Below are positions 1 through 12,290 of a stretch of 64,000 bases of DNA, one piece after another. The DNA is from Marthasterias glacialis. Its lineage: Eukaryota > Echinodermata > Asteroidea > Forcipulatida > Asteriidae. Every line of letters begins with the position of its first letter. The stretch's first letter is position 1. Location: the NCBI GenBank assembly GCA_911728455.2, contig OU452231.1, positions 1,555,001-1,619,000 on the forward strand. Reading direction: 5' to 3'. A program made the translations under genes and the position numbers. The notes beneath the pieces are model-generated. The model saw nothing but the letters and a program-made list of their open reading frames with translations. It did not search any database and was not told the origin of the DNA.

Positions 1-1211
1 ATGACGTAGAAACAATAATATGTGCGGTTGAACGCCCTCAGTGAATTAGCATATATTTGGGTTCTCCACGTTACGTCATAAGGAATGTGTGAGCGGGGTT
101 TAGGGTGTGGCGTGAGCTCACTTCACACCACAGACAAGACGTTTAAAAACAAGTAAATAAGTAAATAAATAACTTTAAAAATATCAAAAATAATAATAAA
201 TCACTAACGAAAAAAAAAAAAAAAAAAAAAATGTAAGCATAAAAAATCCAGTCCAGGTTGGCATGAGATAGCAAGCTTGGGGCCAAACCACGTTCTCATT
301 TTCCCAATGGGTTTAGAGTTTTCGTGGCCGGCTACTATCATGACCGGATTTCAAGGTTAGGCCTATCATAATAATTGTGCTAGCTTATTCTAAGTTCAAA
401 AGGAACACTGCACTGTATAAATGGGGAAACATTAAATTGTGTAACTGTTAAGAATCGGTTTGTATAACTAGGTTAAGTTATGAGTAAAGTTAAAGAGGAT
501 TTACTTAATATATTGTGCATTTCGGTGCGAAACAAGACCAACGCAATGCAAACTAGCGTTTGATGTGTTTAATTATTATATTAAAGCAGTCAGGGGTCGA
601 TCCTAGGGTTTAGTGGAGAAATGTACAATCGATAGGTATGGTATTAATACTAGAAATGCAGACTCTCTTGACGTTGTTTTTCCCAAAACCCAACGTTGGT
701 TGTATTAGTTTGCTGGTGCAAAAGTCAAAATAGTTTGGAATAATAGTCCTTCGTCTTGAATTCAACATTCTCCTTTAATTGACAATTTTAAATGTTTATG
801 TGAGAAACTTTCTAAATATAAATGTCCCCATTTTTCAATTTTGCTGTTTTGTTCTGTTTTGCTTTTCTTGTATTTTGCCCTTTTTTAAGTTTGTTGTATC
901 TGCTGGCCTACAAGACATTGGTGTAAAACAGCCTATACTGATCTTTTTTATATTGACTGTAAAAAGATAAATAAATAAATAAATAAATACATCTCTGTCA
1001 TGTTTTGCCAGATCGTCTGAGTTTATGGTCATTTCAACGTGTCTTTCAGACCGCATTTTTCCACCGATGGCTGTCCATAATATATTATACAGCTTGCCAA
1101 CTACTGTTTACAGCAAGGTGAAAGCAAAGCTAAGACTACAATAGTGATGACGAAGCAGAACGTCTATCTATTATCTGCAGTTTAGCATTCATGCAGGTAT
1201 TACCTTGGAGA

Positions 1212-2422
1212 CATAATGGCAAAAACACATCAAGGTCGGTTTGGTTAATGGCCGACAAGTTCTGTTGTAATGTATTTAATCAACGTGCTTTCACAAGTCT
1301 TCTCTTCGAACACAAATCACCCAGGTTTGAAATTGCGTGGCCAGTGTCATTATCAACTTTGGGGATCAATCACTTAAAATCTCTGATCGGCTCGATACAT
1401 ATGTTTGTAACCGTTTGAGAGAAAAAAAACGTAACCTCCACTTTGAGACGATTATCGCAAAATCTAACCAGGTAAGATTCCTTTTTAAAAATTCTCGACG
1501 CAAACAGTGATGATATTAATAAGTATGATCATTACATGTGCAATGGTCGAAGGCAAGTTAATTTTGAAGCTATTTTGGCGACCGCGTAAAACCAACCCAA
1601 GAATGTATTTCAAAAGTTAAGCTTGACACCACCAATCAAAAGGATTAGGTTGATTGCGCTCTCCAAGTCTCGTGACCGGTAATGAGTCTTTAAAAAAACC
1701 ACCACGTCCTTCATAGGAAAGTGCGGTACGGTACATGATGATTGTTGCATTTGCTTAATCCTTCAATCTGTGAAGAACAATCCAGAGTTTGTACCGGAGA
1801 CCTTACCGGAGTGGCTGAAGTGTTCTGCAAGGAACGTTATGTTCACGACGTGGTATAGTAGGCCTACTGTCGTTGCACAACGGAACGTTTACGCCGAACG
1901 ATCGCAATCAAACACTTTTCAACACAATGCCACCACTTTGATTTGCTGGACCTGTCCTTCATGGCTTTATTCAGCCACTCCGGTAGGTCTCTGGTACAAA
2001 CACATCAATATGCAAGATCGGTTTATTCAGTGACCGATTTCCTTTGTAAAGGTGTTAAACAAACGTGTTTTCACAAGTCTTTATTTGAACAAAAAATCAC
2101 TCAGGTTTGAAAATGTGTGGAGGTCAGCTGTTATCAACTTTGGGATCATTCACATAAAATCTCCGATCGGCTCGATACAGATGCTTGTAACCGTTTGAGA
2201 GAAAAAACGTATCCTCCACTTTGTGACGATCACGCAAAATCCAAAAGGTAGGCTTTCTTTTAAAAAAAATTTCGACGCACACAGTGGTGACACTGAAGGT
2301 GCAACGATTTAAGGCAAGTCTTATTTTTGAGCTATTTTGACGACCGCGTAAAACCAACACAGAAATGTATTTCAAAAGTTAACCTTGACACTACATGCAT
2401 AGACATCAAAAGGATTACTCTC
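1212..2422. repeat. Diverged direct duplication, two copies about 780 bp apart
   Basis: About 1212-1652 and 1993-2422 align over most of their length. Shared landmarks in the same order are TTTCACAAGTCTT, ATCGGCTCGATACA, TGTAACCGTTTGAGAGAAAA, GACCGCGTAAAACCAAC and TGTATTTCAAAAGTTAA. Substitutions and small indels are frequent, so the duplication is old. The segment between the copies (about 1705-1880) has a relative at about 3735-3900, sharing GGTACGGTAC and AGAGTTTGTACC. It may be the remains of an unrecognised element. Confidence 0.75.
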
Positions 2423-2804
2423 TAAATGTAAAAGAGTGAACAATTTACTCTCTCGCCCGAGTTGTGTCAATTTGGCTCTTTTGAGAGTGAAACTCACTGT
2501 GCATCACCCTTCTGGAGTGGAATTGGGGTGAACTTCGCTGTGATTCAGGTTGAAAATACCCGTCTTTTCACTCCCAAAACAGTTGTCCGCCAAACTCTTG
2601 CAAACAGCCTGTTTGCAAGAGAAGTATGGCGGACAAAATGAGTTGTTTTTCACTCGTTTGCATTTAGAGAGTAGTCTAATTAGACATGGGTTTATAAGAT
2701 GACGCAAATTAGCTCAGCTTCCTTTTCGAGCTCCCAGTATTGTTATTATTATCATCTAGCCTAAATCTTTCTGGTAATTATGAAACCAATTGACCCCAAA
2801 AGCT

Positions 2805-2995
2805 ACTAGCAGGCCTGATTGCTTCGTTCTTGAAAGGGCAAGGGCATCAAGGCGTTTTCTTCTTGGCAAAGGGCACCTCTATGAGGAAATTGTAAATTTC
2901 TATTGGAACATTTCAAGGACACCAAGGCAATCACCAGGGGCAACGGAGGTAATTGCCTCCGTTGCCTCCGTGAAGTATCAGGCCTGGACTAGCAC
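2805..2995 (+). repeat. Dispersed repeat family (CCTCCGTTGCC type)
   Basis: This block contains GAAAGGGCAAGGGCA, CTATGAGGAAATTG and the inverted pair around AACGGAGG/CCTCCGTT, ending in TATCAGGCCTGGA. Reverse-oriented relatives occur at about 51300-51490 (closest) and 33935-34100, and a more diverged one at about 37790-37945. It is non-coding as far as I can see. Confidence 0.7.
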
Positions 2996-4849
2996 TGTAA
3001 GTATTGTCCGCCTGAAGATACAGGGACAGAAAACGGTGAAGCAAGGTTCAGTTTATATGTGGGTAAAAAAAACTGTTATACACGAAATAAAAAGGGACTG
3101 AAAACCCAATTCACACGTTAGGCTCCGTATGCTAAATATGTATTTAGAGTAGGCCCCTATTACTAGGCAATCATACATTGGGGACTGCCTTGAACCTCTG
3201 CATGGTCACAATGAATATAATAGGCCCTTCCCATGAAATATGTAAATTTCTCATTGCGCGTGCGCACTAACACTACTGGTTGGCAAAATGAAGGAACATC
3301 ACGCCTTTTTGTATGGGGGCTGTTGGTGGCGTGACGCACACGCGTTTCTGCGTCTGCCTGGTGCACAACTTTATGGCGTTTGCCCACCAAAAGTGTATGT
3401 ACGCATGCGTGAACGTAATTAGCGTGTTTCAAGGGAAGGCTAATTGAAGGAGATACACAAACAAGATAGCTGCCGTGTGATTAAAAGGACAATCGCGAGG
3501 GTTTTAAAGAATCCTTATCAGTAGTCATAATATAACTGCGTCTTTCCCTGATCATTACGTTGCATTAAGTTCTCTCACCTTTGACCTTCTAGAACAATAG
3601 CTATATTGACCCCTTGCACGCAGGTCACACGCGCCGACTGTGCCCACGTTCATCATTTTGGTCGGGTCAATAGACCGATTGCGCGACCCGCGTCACGTGA
3701 CCCCTGTTGGGTATTAATGTAAACACACACGTAATCTTCCATAGGAAAGGGTGGTACGGTACACGATGATTAATGCATTTAAATCTGTGAAATATATTCC
3801 AGAGTTTGTACCAGAGACCTTCAAGTGGCTGAATAAAGCCAGTAAGGACAGTTCCAGCAAGTCTTGAAAATTGTAAAAGTACCGTACAAATGTGCACCGA
3901 TGTGTACAGCACGCGACGGAACGTTAGGCCAGACGACCGCGATCGCCACACACTTTTCAAAAAAAAAATCAAAGTTTTGAAGCTGAAATCCTCCAAAGAA
4001 ATTGCTTTCCCAAACTGTGTGATTCCTTTGCCTATTTGAAATTCTGCAAGGCTAGGTATTAATGCTCACATTTCCAATGTTCTTTACCTTTTTTACAGTG
4101 ATTTAGGCCTACATTATAAACAAAATAACACACTGGTGGCTACATAATAGTCGTCCGACGCCGATAGCGCATGGCTAAAAAAACTCTTTTTAGTAGAATC
4201 CTGTTAAATTATGAAACAGAGATGTGATTTAAATTAATGCCACAACATACTACTTTAAATAAAGGGGCTGATTAACTAATTCATAGCTTAACGAAAGTAA
4301 AATCGACTGTTTTCGAACTCACTCTGTGTCACAGCCTATCTCTTTACACGTATTTTTTTCATCAGCTGTATGACGTCATACCCGATTGAGGGTCAGGTGA
4401 CCGCATGTAAACATTGTCTCGCGATCGGTCTATATGTTTACGTGTAAACGCTGCGTCTCCTAAAATGCGCACTTCACTGAATAACATTGCCCACCAAAAT
4501 GGTGCAACCAAGATTATTGTGATGATGGCGTCAGGTGAATTGGGTCAATAAACAAGTTGTACAATCTCCACGGGAAAATATCAAACTGTAAAATGATAGC
4601 ATTGATAGGTTCTTGTATATGAATAGTGCAACAATCTTCTTTATTCCCGGCCTTAGCTGGACGCCGAACTTATATGTGACATTGGGGACATCTTCTGACT
4701 ATACTGATTATGAAAAATAAGTTTTGTTTTTCTTTTTTCCCTTTTAAACCGCTGGGTCTATATCTACATAAAAACAGAGTCATGCAATATTCAGGAGAAA
4801 TACGTAACTTGTTTACGCTTACGGGGGCAAAGTTGTTTTGCATAAGCAT

Positions 4850-5208
4850 TTCATGGTCGAGCGGATATGCCGGACTCAAGCTCTGATGTTTCTGATCGGA
4901 AGAATGTGGGATCGAGTCCCAGTCATGACACTTACTTGTGTCCTTAAGCAAGACACTTAACCATTATTTCTGCGTCCTTCGGATGGGACGTAAAGCCGTA
5001 GGTCTCGTGTGTTGTGTAATGCACGTAAACGATCCGGGTGCGTTAATTGCAAGGAGAGGGGGTTCGCCCCGGTATTCCTGGTACTATGTAAAGGAACGGG
5101 TCTCATACCCGTAACTCTGCATACCTCGCAGGAAAATTACTGAGCGCTCTGAGACGCCAACCGGTGTAATAAAGCGCTGTATAAAAAGAACTGTGTATTA
5201 TTATTTAA
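4850..5208 (+). mobile_element. tRNA-derived SINE, copy 1
   Basis: The head resembles a tRNA: an A-box-like GGTCGAGCGGATA and a B-box-like GGGATCGAGTCCCAG about 60 bp later. The body follows with GTCCTTAAGCAAGACACTTA, TCCTTCGGATGGGACGTAAA and GGGTTCGCCCCGGT, and the 3' end is TAAAGCGCTGTATAAAAA followed by a TTATTATT-type tail. Other copies of the family are at 34446-34872, 35480-35707, 44330-44512, 54332-54500 and 58826-59229. The long body and tail show it is a SINE, not a tRNA gene. Confidence 0.85.
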
Positions 5209-6957
5209 ATTTTCTCGACCTTTTAATAGTATAAACTGTATTTAATATTTGTTTGCTTATGCATAAATCTTGTAGCTGAAAGTAAGCCTAGAAATTGTGC
5301 TTAACAACTTGTTGACATTGGGCCCGACTACGGGTGCCGGCATAAAACGTCGTCTTATATTCTTTCGAGTATCCGTAATACAAGAAGACATCCAGAGGTT
5401 AAGGGTTTATTTTGATGCGTGGCATTGTTCGGTTTACAGCCGTCATCAAGAAGAGCTCTTTGATCACAACTCTGCCCTGGCCACTTATTGTTTTCGCGGG
5501 TAACTTACTAACAGCATGAGCATGCACTTTGTTGAACAAACATCAATTATATGACAACAAACAGCACGGTCGATCTGTCTCCAGTTGAATTAATAGCCGG
5601 TTGAGCGAATCTTGGATGAGGCCTCGGGACAGATGAAGATAACGCGCTGGATTCTATTTGTTATTGGGTTATAAAAAAAAATATTTATTTTCAATCTGAA
5701 AGTTAAATGATTCAAACTTCATAATATCACAATTCTCCGAGGATATATTTCCTTCAGGTGAAAGACTAAAAGTCGAATGAACCTAAATAGAAGATGAACA
5801 TCCCAAAGTGTACATGCCGTGTTGTTAATTTCATCGAATAAGCACAAAGAACGCACAAAATCCATATAAAACATTTATCGTTTTCCCACATTTTCGAATT
5901 GAATGATCGTCTGCTATACATACTATACAAAAGTCATGTAACCTTTGTTGACAAAAGAGTTACCGTGTATTGCAGGGCGTTAATATGCGATATATTATCT
6001 GGTCATATGGAAAATTTTTACATTTTTGTATCATAATTTCCACATAAATTCAAGAGTTATAATAATAACAGCTGAACTAGTTTTTCCCCCTTTTTCATGT
6101 CAAAAGTTGATATGTAAGATTTTATGTTCTCTTCCATTGGGCTGTGTACAAATCGCGTCTGCTGGAAGTCTGGACTATGTGGTTGCTTCGTAAACATGTG
6201 ATGTCAAAATGTCACACGATCTAATAAAAGAAATTAAGACTGGGACTGTAAAAAATACTCTTCTAAAAATCAACGATGTGCTAGCCCTTTAAGTTGAAAT
6301 CGCCTGCGGGGTTTGTTTGATGTCTAGGGCAGATTGTTCTGCAAAAACAATCACACTGGACCCTTCAGTAAACTTCCGAAATGGATGCAAAAGGTAAATA
6401 TTCGTGTGGAAATCAAACATTTTTGGCCTCAACACTTCACGCGAGAACGAGTGTCAATATTGTATTCAGCCAATTCACCTGATGACGTCATCACACATAA
6501 ATCTGAGTTGCGCAAGTCATTAGAATATTCCCCGTGTGTTACTGTGTGCAGTGTGGAATTTTGGCAACGCGAGCGTTTCTCCCACAGACCATGGTACGTA
6601 AAGACGCCGCGTTCGCGTTGGATTTTGGGTCCGGTAAACTTACCGGCCCGTAAAGTTATCGGCTGGATTACTTTGTGTTCCGGCAACCTCGTTCCCAGGG
6701 GGTGATTGATCTCGCCGCGTCATTTTTTGGTACCGAAGTTGGCTCGATCATAACCCCTGGAATTGAGACACAGAAATCTCCCAAAACATGGGAGATTTTA
6801 TTTAAGTCTGTGGCCGATCAACTCTACGCGCCGCTAGTGTATGATAGCCCGCAAAAGAGGCATCAAATTATACAGCAACTGGTCCCCTCTAATCCTTCTT
6901 GGATTTGTGACCTGTCTAACTGTTTTCAGTTTAGGGGCTGGTGTCCGTGTAATGATT

Positions 6958-7088
6958 AAGCAGAAAATGTTGATTAGGAATTTTCTGTTAAGCAGAAATG
7001 AGCCAAATACCAGTTACAAAATGTACAATTGACATGGTATTTTAGCTGGTAAACTTTAATCTGGTAAGCAGCTCTATGAAATTGGGTT
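6958..7088. mobile_element. Fold-back MITE (GGGCCCAATTTCAT family), partial
   Basis: The block carries the internal landmarks of the most abundant small repeat here: AATACCAGTTACA, GACATGGTATTTTAGCTGGT and the terminal AGCAGCTCTATGAAATTGGG. The full form is best seen at 26404-26598, where both ends are inverted copies of each other. Confidence 0.7.
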
Positions 7089-7304
7089 AAGGTCTCAATC
7101 GATTGAGGTTTTTCCATATTGACCACGTGAATTTTGCCTCACTACATACAATGTTCCGTTCTGCTTCCATTGCTCAGATCATCTCAGTGTCTGGAGGCAG
7201 TGGTTGTTTGCGCTCATTCCAAAAGGTCAAGTCGTTGGGCGGATGCTGGTATGTCCAGCGACAGAGTTTAACTTATTGTCTTGTTTTGTTTCACAGATAT
7301 CAAG

Positions 7305-7766
7305 ATGAAGATGAAGATAGCATTTGTTGTTATTTTGGCGGTGCTGCTGATCATCCCGCCCTCTGGTAAGAGAATGGCTTAGTAAGAACAGCCAATAAAC
7401 ACAATGCTTGGCCAAAAAATTAAGAATACTTAATTTATGACACAAAGTGTAAAATTTCACATGACCGGTATCTCATCTACCAGAAAATGCACTGGAATGT
7501 ACAAGGTCACTCTTCTTGTAAAAAAAAAAGTTACATTGTCTGTATTAGTGTTTTGTTTTGTTTTTGAAAAGTGTAAATTTAAAAACGTTTTACCCAAGAT
7601 CAAACAAACAGTTGCCATGGAAACAGCTAACCTCTGATAACAATTATATTTTTACAATATGACCCTTGTAGATAAATTTATTAGCAAAAGTAAGAAAGCT
7701 CAGAGGTGATTGGATGCAGCGCTAACAAGTTACGGACAAAAATATGTTGGGGCCCTGGTCCTGATA

Positions 7767-7797
<31 letters not shown>

Positions 7798-9879
7798 CGA
7801 CGGTAAGAAAAAGATGGGCTCGTTATGGAACACCATACTAGGAAGATGGGCCTGGTTGATCTTGTAATGTCAGGCGCTTTAGTACTCGGCTTGCAAGTGA
7901 ATTGTAAACTGAACTCATCACTCCTACCAAGGAATGACACCACAGACGGATCAGAGGGCCATCGAGCCTGCAAAAACGACACCATTCTTATAGTCAAAGC
8001 ATCGGCTTCCACATTAGTGACATTAATATTTAGCTCCCCCCCCCCCTTCTTCGACCAATGGATCTCCTATCCACGGTTGCGTGACCGTAGTAGGGGGTGT
8101 CCCATTTAGGCTTAGACGGGGGTCATCGGTTCTGTATCCTCAGTCTCCACTAGGCTCCCTACTTCCCTGTCCAGCGCTTGTTACCAACTGACACAGTTCA
8201 GTGAGCACACACTCCCCACTCACCCCTAGTATAGGACCCAGTGCCAGTCAACGGGCATCATTGAGCTAAGCCCAGCTCACGTTCCAGTTCCCCAATTCAC
8301 ACACCATTGAGCTAAGCCTATCCTGCTAGATAAACCTCTTCGGCAGTACTGAAGCGGCATCCAGTGACAAAGTCTAGCATTCTTCGGAAGACGATCAGAG
8401 CGTACGGATCGAAACGTCGAGTTGCCAAACCTCCGGTTCTGTTCAGAACCCCACAGCTCATAAGAGTTTCCATGTACATCGTGTTTCCGCAAACTGCGCG
8501 TTTGAATTCTAACCATGCGAAGTTTGAAATCATAATAATTCATACTTCAATTTCATTGACTGTTTCCGTTTCAGAGGGTATAGGAAATAGACGCCGTCGC
8601 AGTGGGGTCGTCAGCTCACGCAAAAGCCGCCGACTGCTCGAAACAAACGGTACGGTATGAAAAGGATTCAAGATCATAATAGTTCATATATATTTGGGTG
8701 TTAAAATATATTTGAAAATAAAAGAAACTATCTTATATAGCAAATGTATGTGTACTGTGAAGTCCTAATGTAATGATCAGTTGCGTAGCGAAAGCACTTT
8801 CTTTTGGGGGTGTGGAAGCCTAAATTTGCCGACTGACATTACAAAATGAAAGTGTGCCCAATGGTATTGGACTCACCTACATGTGGGGATTCGGGGACAA
8901 AGCCCCCGAGCGCTCATGAGGTTTTTAGGTGATATGAAGGTTTAAAATGGCCCTCAAATGCCAAGCATTAGACGACTCACATTCCAAATGCAAGCTTTGA
9001 AAACTGTTTTTTAGTTTTTTTCAGGACTAAAAAAAAAGGCCGTCAAGTTGCCGAAAATAAACGGTTTTTTTATTTTGGACGTGTAAACTAATGGCCCTTT
9101 TTATGAAGCCTATTATGGGCGGGAACTCTGCAAGGGAGTTTTGGGGGCGAAGCCCGCTCTTACGGCTTTCAGTGCTTTCAGAGCGTAGATTTCCGAACGT
9201 TGCCGAGAATATTAAACTTTGACTTCTCACACTCACAAGGATTAAACTAAAAAGTTTCAGTCGGCAAATCTCTAGGCTTGCCGAATGGATTTGTGTTCAG
9301 CCCGAATTCTTACTCGGGTAAGTTTGGTGCTCAATTTGCCGACTGTGGCTCTAAATGCTGACTTAGGAAAAATATTTGGGGATGTCACAACCCCAACGCC
9401 CCCCGCGGTCGTTACGCCGCTAATCAATAGGAACCCTTGATTTTCAGTGTACAAAACTTTGCCATTTCCCACATGAACAGCGTTCGTGTTCATAAAAACG
9501 GCTGGTTCTACGTCTATATTATTTTGTTATCATCTGAATCATATAACATTATCAAGTACAATTTTCTGCACTTCCCATGTTTTATTATTATATTATGTTA
9601 AACATAATTTTCATGTGTTACCTTTATCTGCTGGAGGATCGAATACCTTTTTTTAACTCTCACTCAGCCAAAGATCACAAAAGAATACAAATTATATACA
9701 CGGATTGTAAAAAGCTTGTATAACCCTGAATGAACGCATATACAACAATAACTTATTTATTTCTCTTTTTTTTTCTTTTTTTTGTGATAACCGAAGAACC
9801 CGATGCAGTTTTTAAAGTCAACCAGAAGGGGGTTGCAAATGACGTGCCTGAAAAGGACTTGAACCTGGCCCAAAAGTAG
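7305..9879 (+). CDS. Candidate small secreted basic peptide precursor, three exons
   Basis: I do not recognise this gene. Exon 1 (7297-7365, ATG at 7305) follows an acceptor ending TTTCACAG and ends at donor CTCTG|GTAAGA; it encodes a classical signal peptide, MKMKIAFVVILAVLL then IIPPS. Exon 2 (8575-8649, acceptor TTTCCGTTTCAG) keeps the frame and encodes EGIGNRRRRSGVVSSRKSRR followed by LLETNG. Exon 3 (9797-9879, after a long T-rich tract) gives EPDAVFKVNQKGVANDV and ends DLNLAQK-stop. All junctions are phase 1, total 72 aa, no cysteine. RRRR and RKSRR look like prohormone-convertase sites, so a peptide hormone or cationic defence peptide is possible. If the exon 2 donor is not used, translation stops at 8660 after 48 aa. 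The exon 3 acceptor could instead be at 9809, in the same frame. Confidence 0.45.
7769..7796. repeat. Poly-T tract
   Basis: An uninterrupted run of about 27 T residues lies in the first intron of the candidate peptide gene. It may be the tail of a reverse-oriented retroelement, but I recognise no body. Confidence 0.8.
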
Positions 9880-9994
9880 CAGGTGGGTCGTCAGACTAAT
9901 AATGGTAATTTTGAAATACAGCTCGGCGTCACCTAATCTTGATTGGCGACGTTCGTTTTGTTAACGTGTGCGTTGCCGATTTCGCATAATGAAT

Positions 9995-10118
9995 GGGAGA
10001 CTTTTGAGACGATAGAGGGCGTCCCACAGACCGGTCCTTTTCCATTGTTCTCAACGATGAAAACAATGGAAAAGGACCGGTCTCTGTGGGACGCCTGCTG
10101 TCGTCTCAAAAGTCTCCC
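9995..10118. mobile_element. Hairpin element, GGGAGAC family, copy 1
   Basis: This 124-bp segment is one long hairpin: a left arm from GGGAGACTTTTGAGACGATA to TTTTCCATTGTT and a right arm running back to TCTCAAAAGTCTCCC, with about 55 bp in each arm and a loop of roughly 14 nt. It is flanked by AT on both sides (GAAT|element|ATTA). It shares termini with copies at 24358-24469, 32636-32749 and 45921-46061. There is no coding capacity, so it would be a non-autonomous element. Confidence 0.85.
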
Positions 10119-11287
10119 ATTAAATCGCAACACGAATTACTGGAGAAGAGATATTTGTATCAAACAAACATTCGTAGACTTGCCCAGTCCCTCCGAGCTA
10201 GTCGATGTTGCGCACTCTTTCAGTGACTATTACACAAACTAGCGTCGCCAATCAAGAGTAGGCGTCACCCTTCATGTCTAAACGCGAACAGTTTCCCTGT
10301 GGCTCTCATGCTATTATGAAGGCTGCGCACCTTTATCATGTTTCGAAAACACTTGGATATAAAGTCAAAAGATAAATCCCATCCAATAAAAACGTAATTT
10401 TTTTTACGAAACTAACATTGATGTCGACGATGTGGCACCGTCTTCCTGTAGGCCTTGTTTTTCTTGTGGAGGCGATTGGAAATAAATCACTTAATCCCTT
10501 TTACTGATTGGGTGCAAACAAAATGACAAAATAGGGCCAATTATTGAAAGAAGTTTTCTTAAATTCTCAAAGCACTGCAATGGTATATTTTTGTCACGTC
10601 TCCTTTGAATAAAGACATCCTTCAGGCTATTTTGCAATAAACGTCAAATAGACCTGTGTAGTGGTGACGTCAAGCTTTGTTTACATGTGCGTTTTCTAAC
10701 GGTGGGGACCACGGAATGAAGGGGGGAAGGAATTCAAAGCTCCAATAGGAAAAGCACATAAAAAAGTCTTACGTCATCAGTACAGGGGTCTATTAGTTTG
10801 ATAGTTTTCCTCATCATTTTGCGATTTTTCCCGATTCGCAAATATTGTCGTCTTCATTTCACGTGGAAATTTACGCCTTTTCGTGATTTGGGGTATTCAT
10901 TTAAACACGGGATGTCCCTTAAAAGCCACCATGCATAACTGCTGACAACATGACCTCATGACCCATGACGGGAAAAACTACTTGTTTCATCTTCATCAAT
11001 TTCTATGCACATTGTCTAGTCATCCGAAAATGGCGGCAAGTGTAATGGATTATTCCACTCGATTAATCATACATTTTCATTCATGCAATGCAGGCAAGCA
11101 TTCAACCTATAGGACTCGTACCAGGACGATGAGTTTAATACCACGGGGAATGCGTACTTGTCAAGTATAGTGGAGAGTGATAGATGACACAATGAATGAT
11201 CACGAGAAAACATGCGTTGATTCTATACTCCCGTAGCTTATTCAAGATTGATAACGTCGATAATGTTTAGTCTTTAAAGGGATTGTT

Positions 11288-12290
11288 ATTACTGAGCCCA
11301 AATTCATAGACCTACTTAAGCAAAACAAAATAATAATAAAAAAAATTTAAAAAAATGCTTACCATATTTCTGCTTAGCGAAACTAAGCAGAAAACCAGTC
11401 AAAGACTGTACATGTGACGTGCTATTTTGGCTGGTAACCTTATTCTGGTCAGCAAGGTTTGTTTGTGCTTAATTAAGCAGCTCTGTGAAATTGGGTCCAA
11501 TTTCATACAGCGTAGTACGCACACAGCCGCTTAAAGCACATTATGTTTGCTTACCTGAACACGGTTTCCAGCCAAAATATCATTCTACATATATCGCCTG
11601 TGGCTGGTATTCTGCTCATTTTTGCTTAGCTGAAAAAAAACAACAATTTGCTGCTTAACCACCTCAGTGAAAATTGGGCCCAGTACCCAACTTCCATAGA
11701 CCTGTAAGCGGAAAACGTAGCCTAACCATTTACTTCTCAGCAAAAATGAGCAGGATACCAGCACAGATGATACATATTATGGAATGGCACGTAGCTAGGC
11801 TGGCAACCTCATTTTACACTTACAGTAAGCACAATTGTTTCGTGCTTGCTATGTTTTGTGCTCTATGCAATCCTGTTGGTAAGTGATGACGTTTTGGAGC
11901 CGGAAGTGCAATGTAAAAGAATGGTATACATACATTGTACATGAACATTCGTTCCACTGCACTTCCAGCTCCAAAACGTCATCAGTTACCAAAATGATTG
12001 GGCCCATGTGTTAGATAAAAGTCACTCTATATGATACATTGATAATAATCGTGATTTAATCAATATATTTACTCAGCAGCTAACTTTTATAACTCGATAT
12101 CGCATTGTCCTGAGCCCAATTTCATAAAAGCATGTCAGCACAGAAACTCGCTAGGCACGGAAAAATATTGCTTAGCAGTCACAGGTAACCAGACAAAATT
12201 CCACGGAATTTACATTGTTACGACTGGTACCCTACTCACGTTTTGCTTAGCAAAGAAGTTTGCTCAGCAGCTCGGCAGTATTTTGGGCTT
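11288..12290. mobile_element. Cluster of fold-back MITEs with one nested hairpin
   Basis: Four consecutive copies of the GGGCCCAATTTCAT family occupy about 11288-11492, 11493-11677, 11678-12005 and 12113-12290. Each has internal landmarks such as GATACCAG(C/T)CACAG and GGTA-rich blocks, and ends in a sequence like GAAATTGGG. The third copy is interrupted just before its terminal ATTGGGCCC by a separate hairpin (core 11878-11990, arms GGTAAGTGATGACGTTTTGG and its near-perfect inverse). Confidence 0.75.

Larger units (their letters stand above)
1..7296. other. Gene-poor leading region with old duplications
   Basis: I see no exon chain that I can support here. The open frames present are short, lack family resemblance and often lie in repeats. 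The stretch holds a poly-A run near 212-229, a diverged direct duplication (about 1212-1652 against 1993-2422), a second pair (about 1705-1880 against 3735-3900), a tRNA-derived SINE (4850-5208), a dispersed repeat with CCTCCGTTGCC (2805-2995) and a fold-back repeat (6958-7088). Confidence 0.6.

Noticed and set aside
6334..6705. 123-codon open frame on the + strand
   Set aside because: No domain, no convincing splice context, and the right part is locally palindromic, giving a frame on both strands. I could not support a gene.
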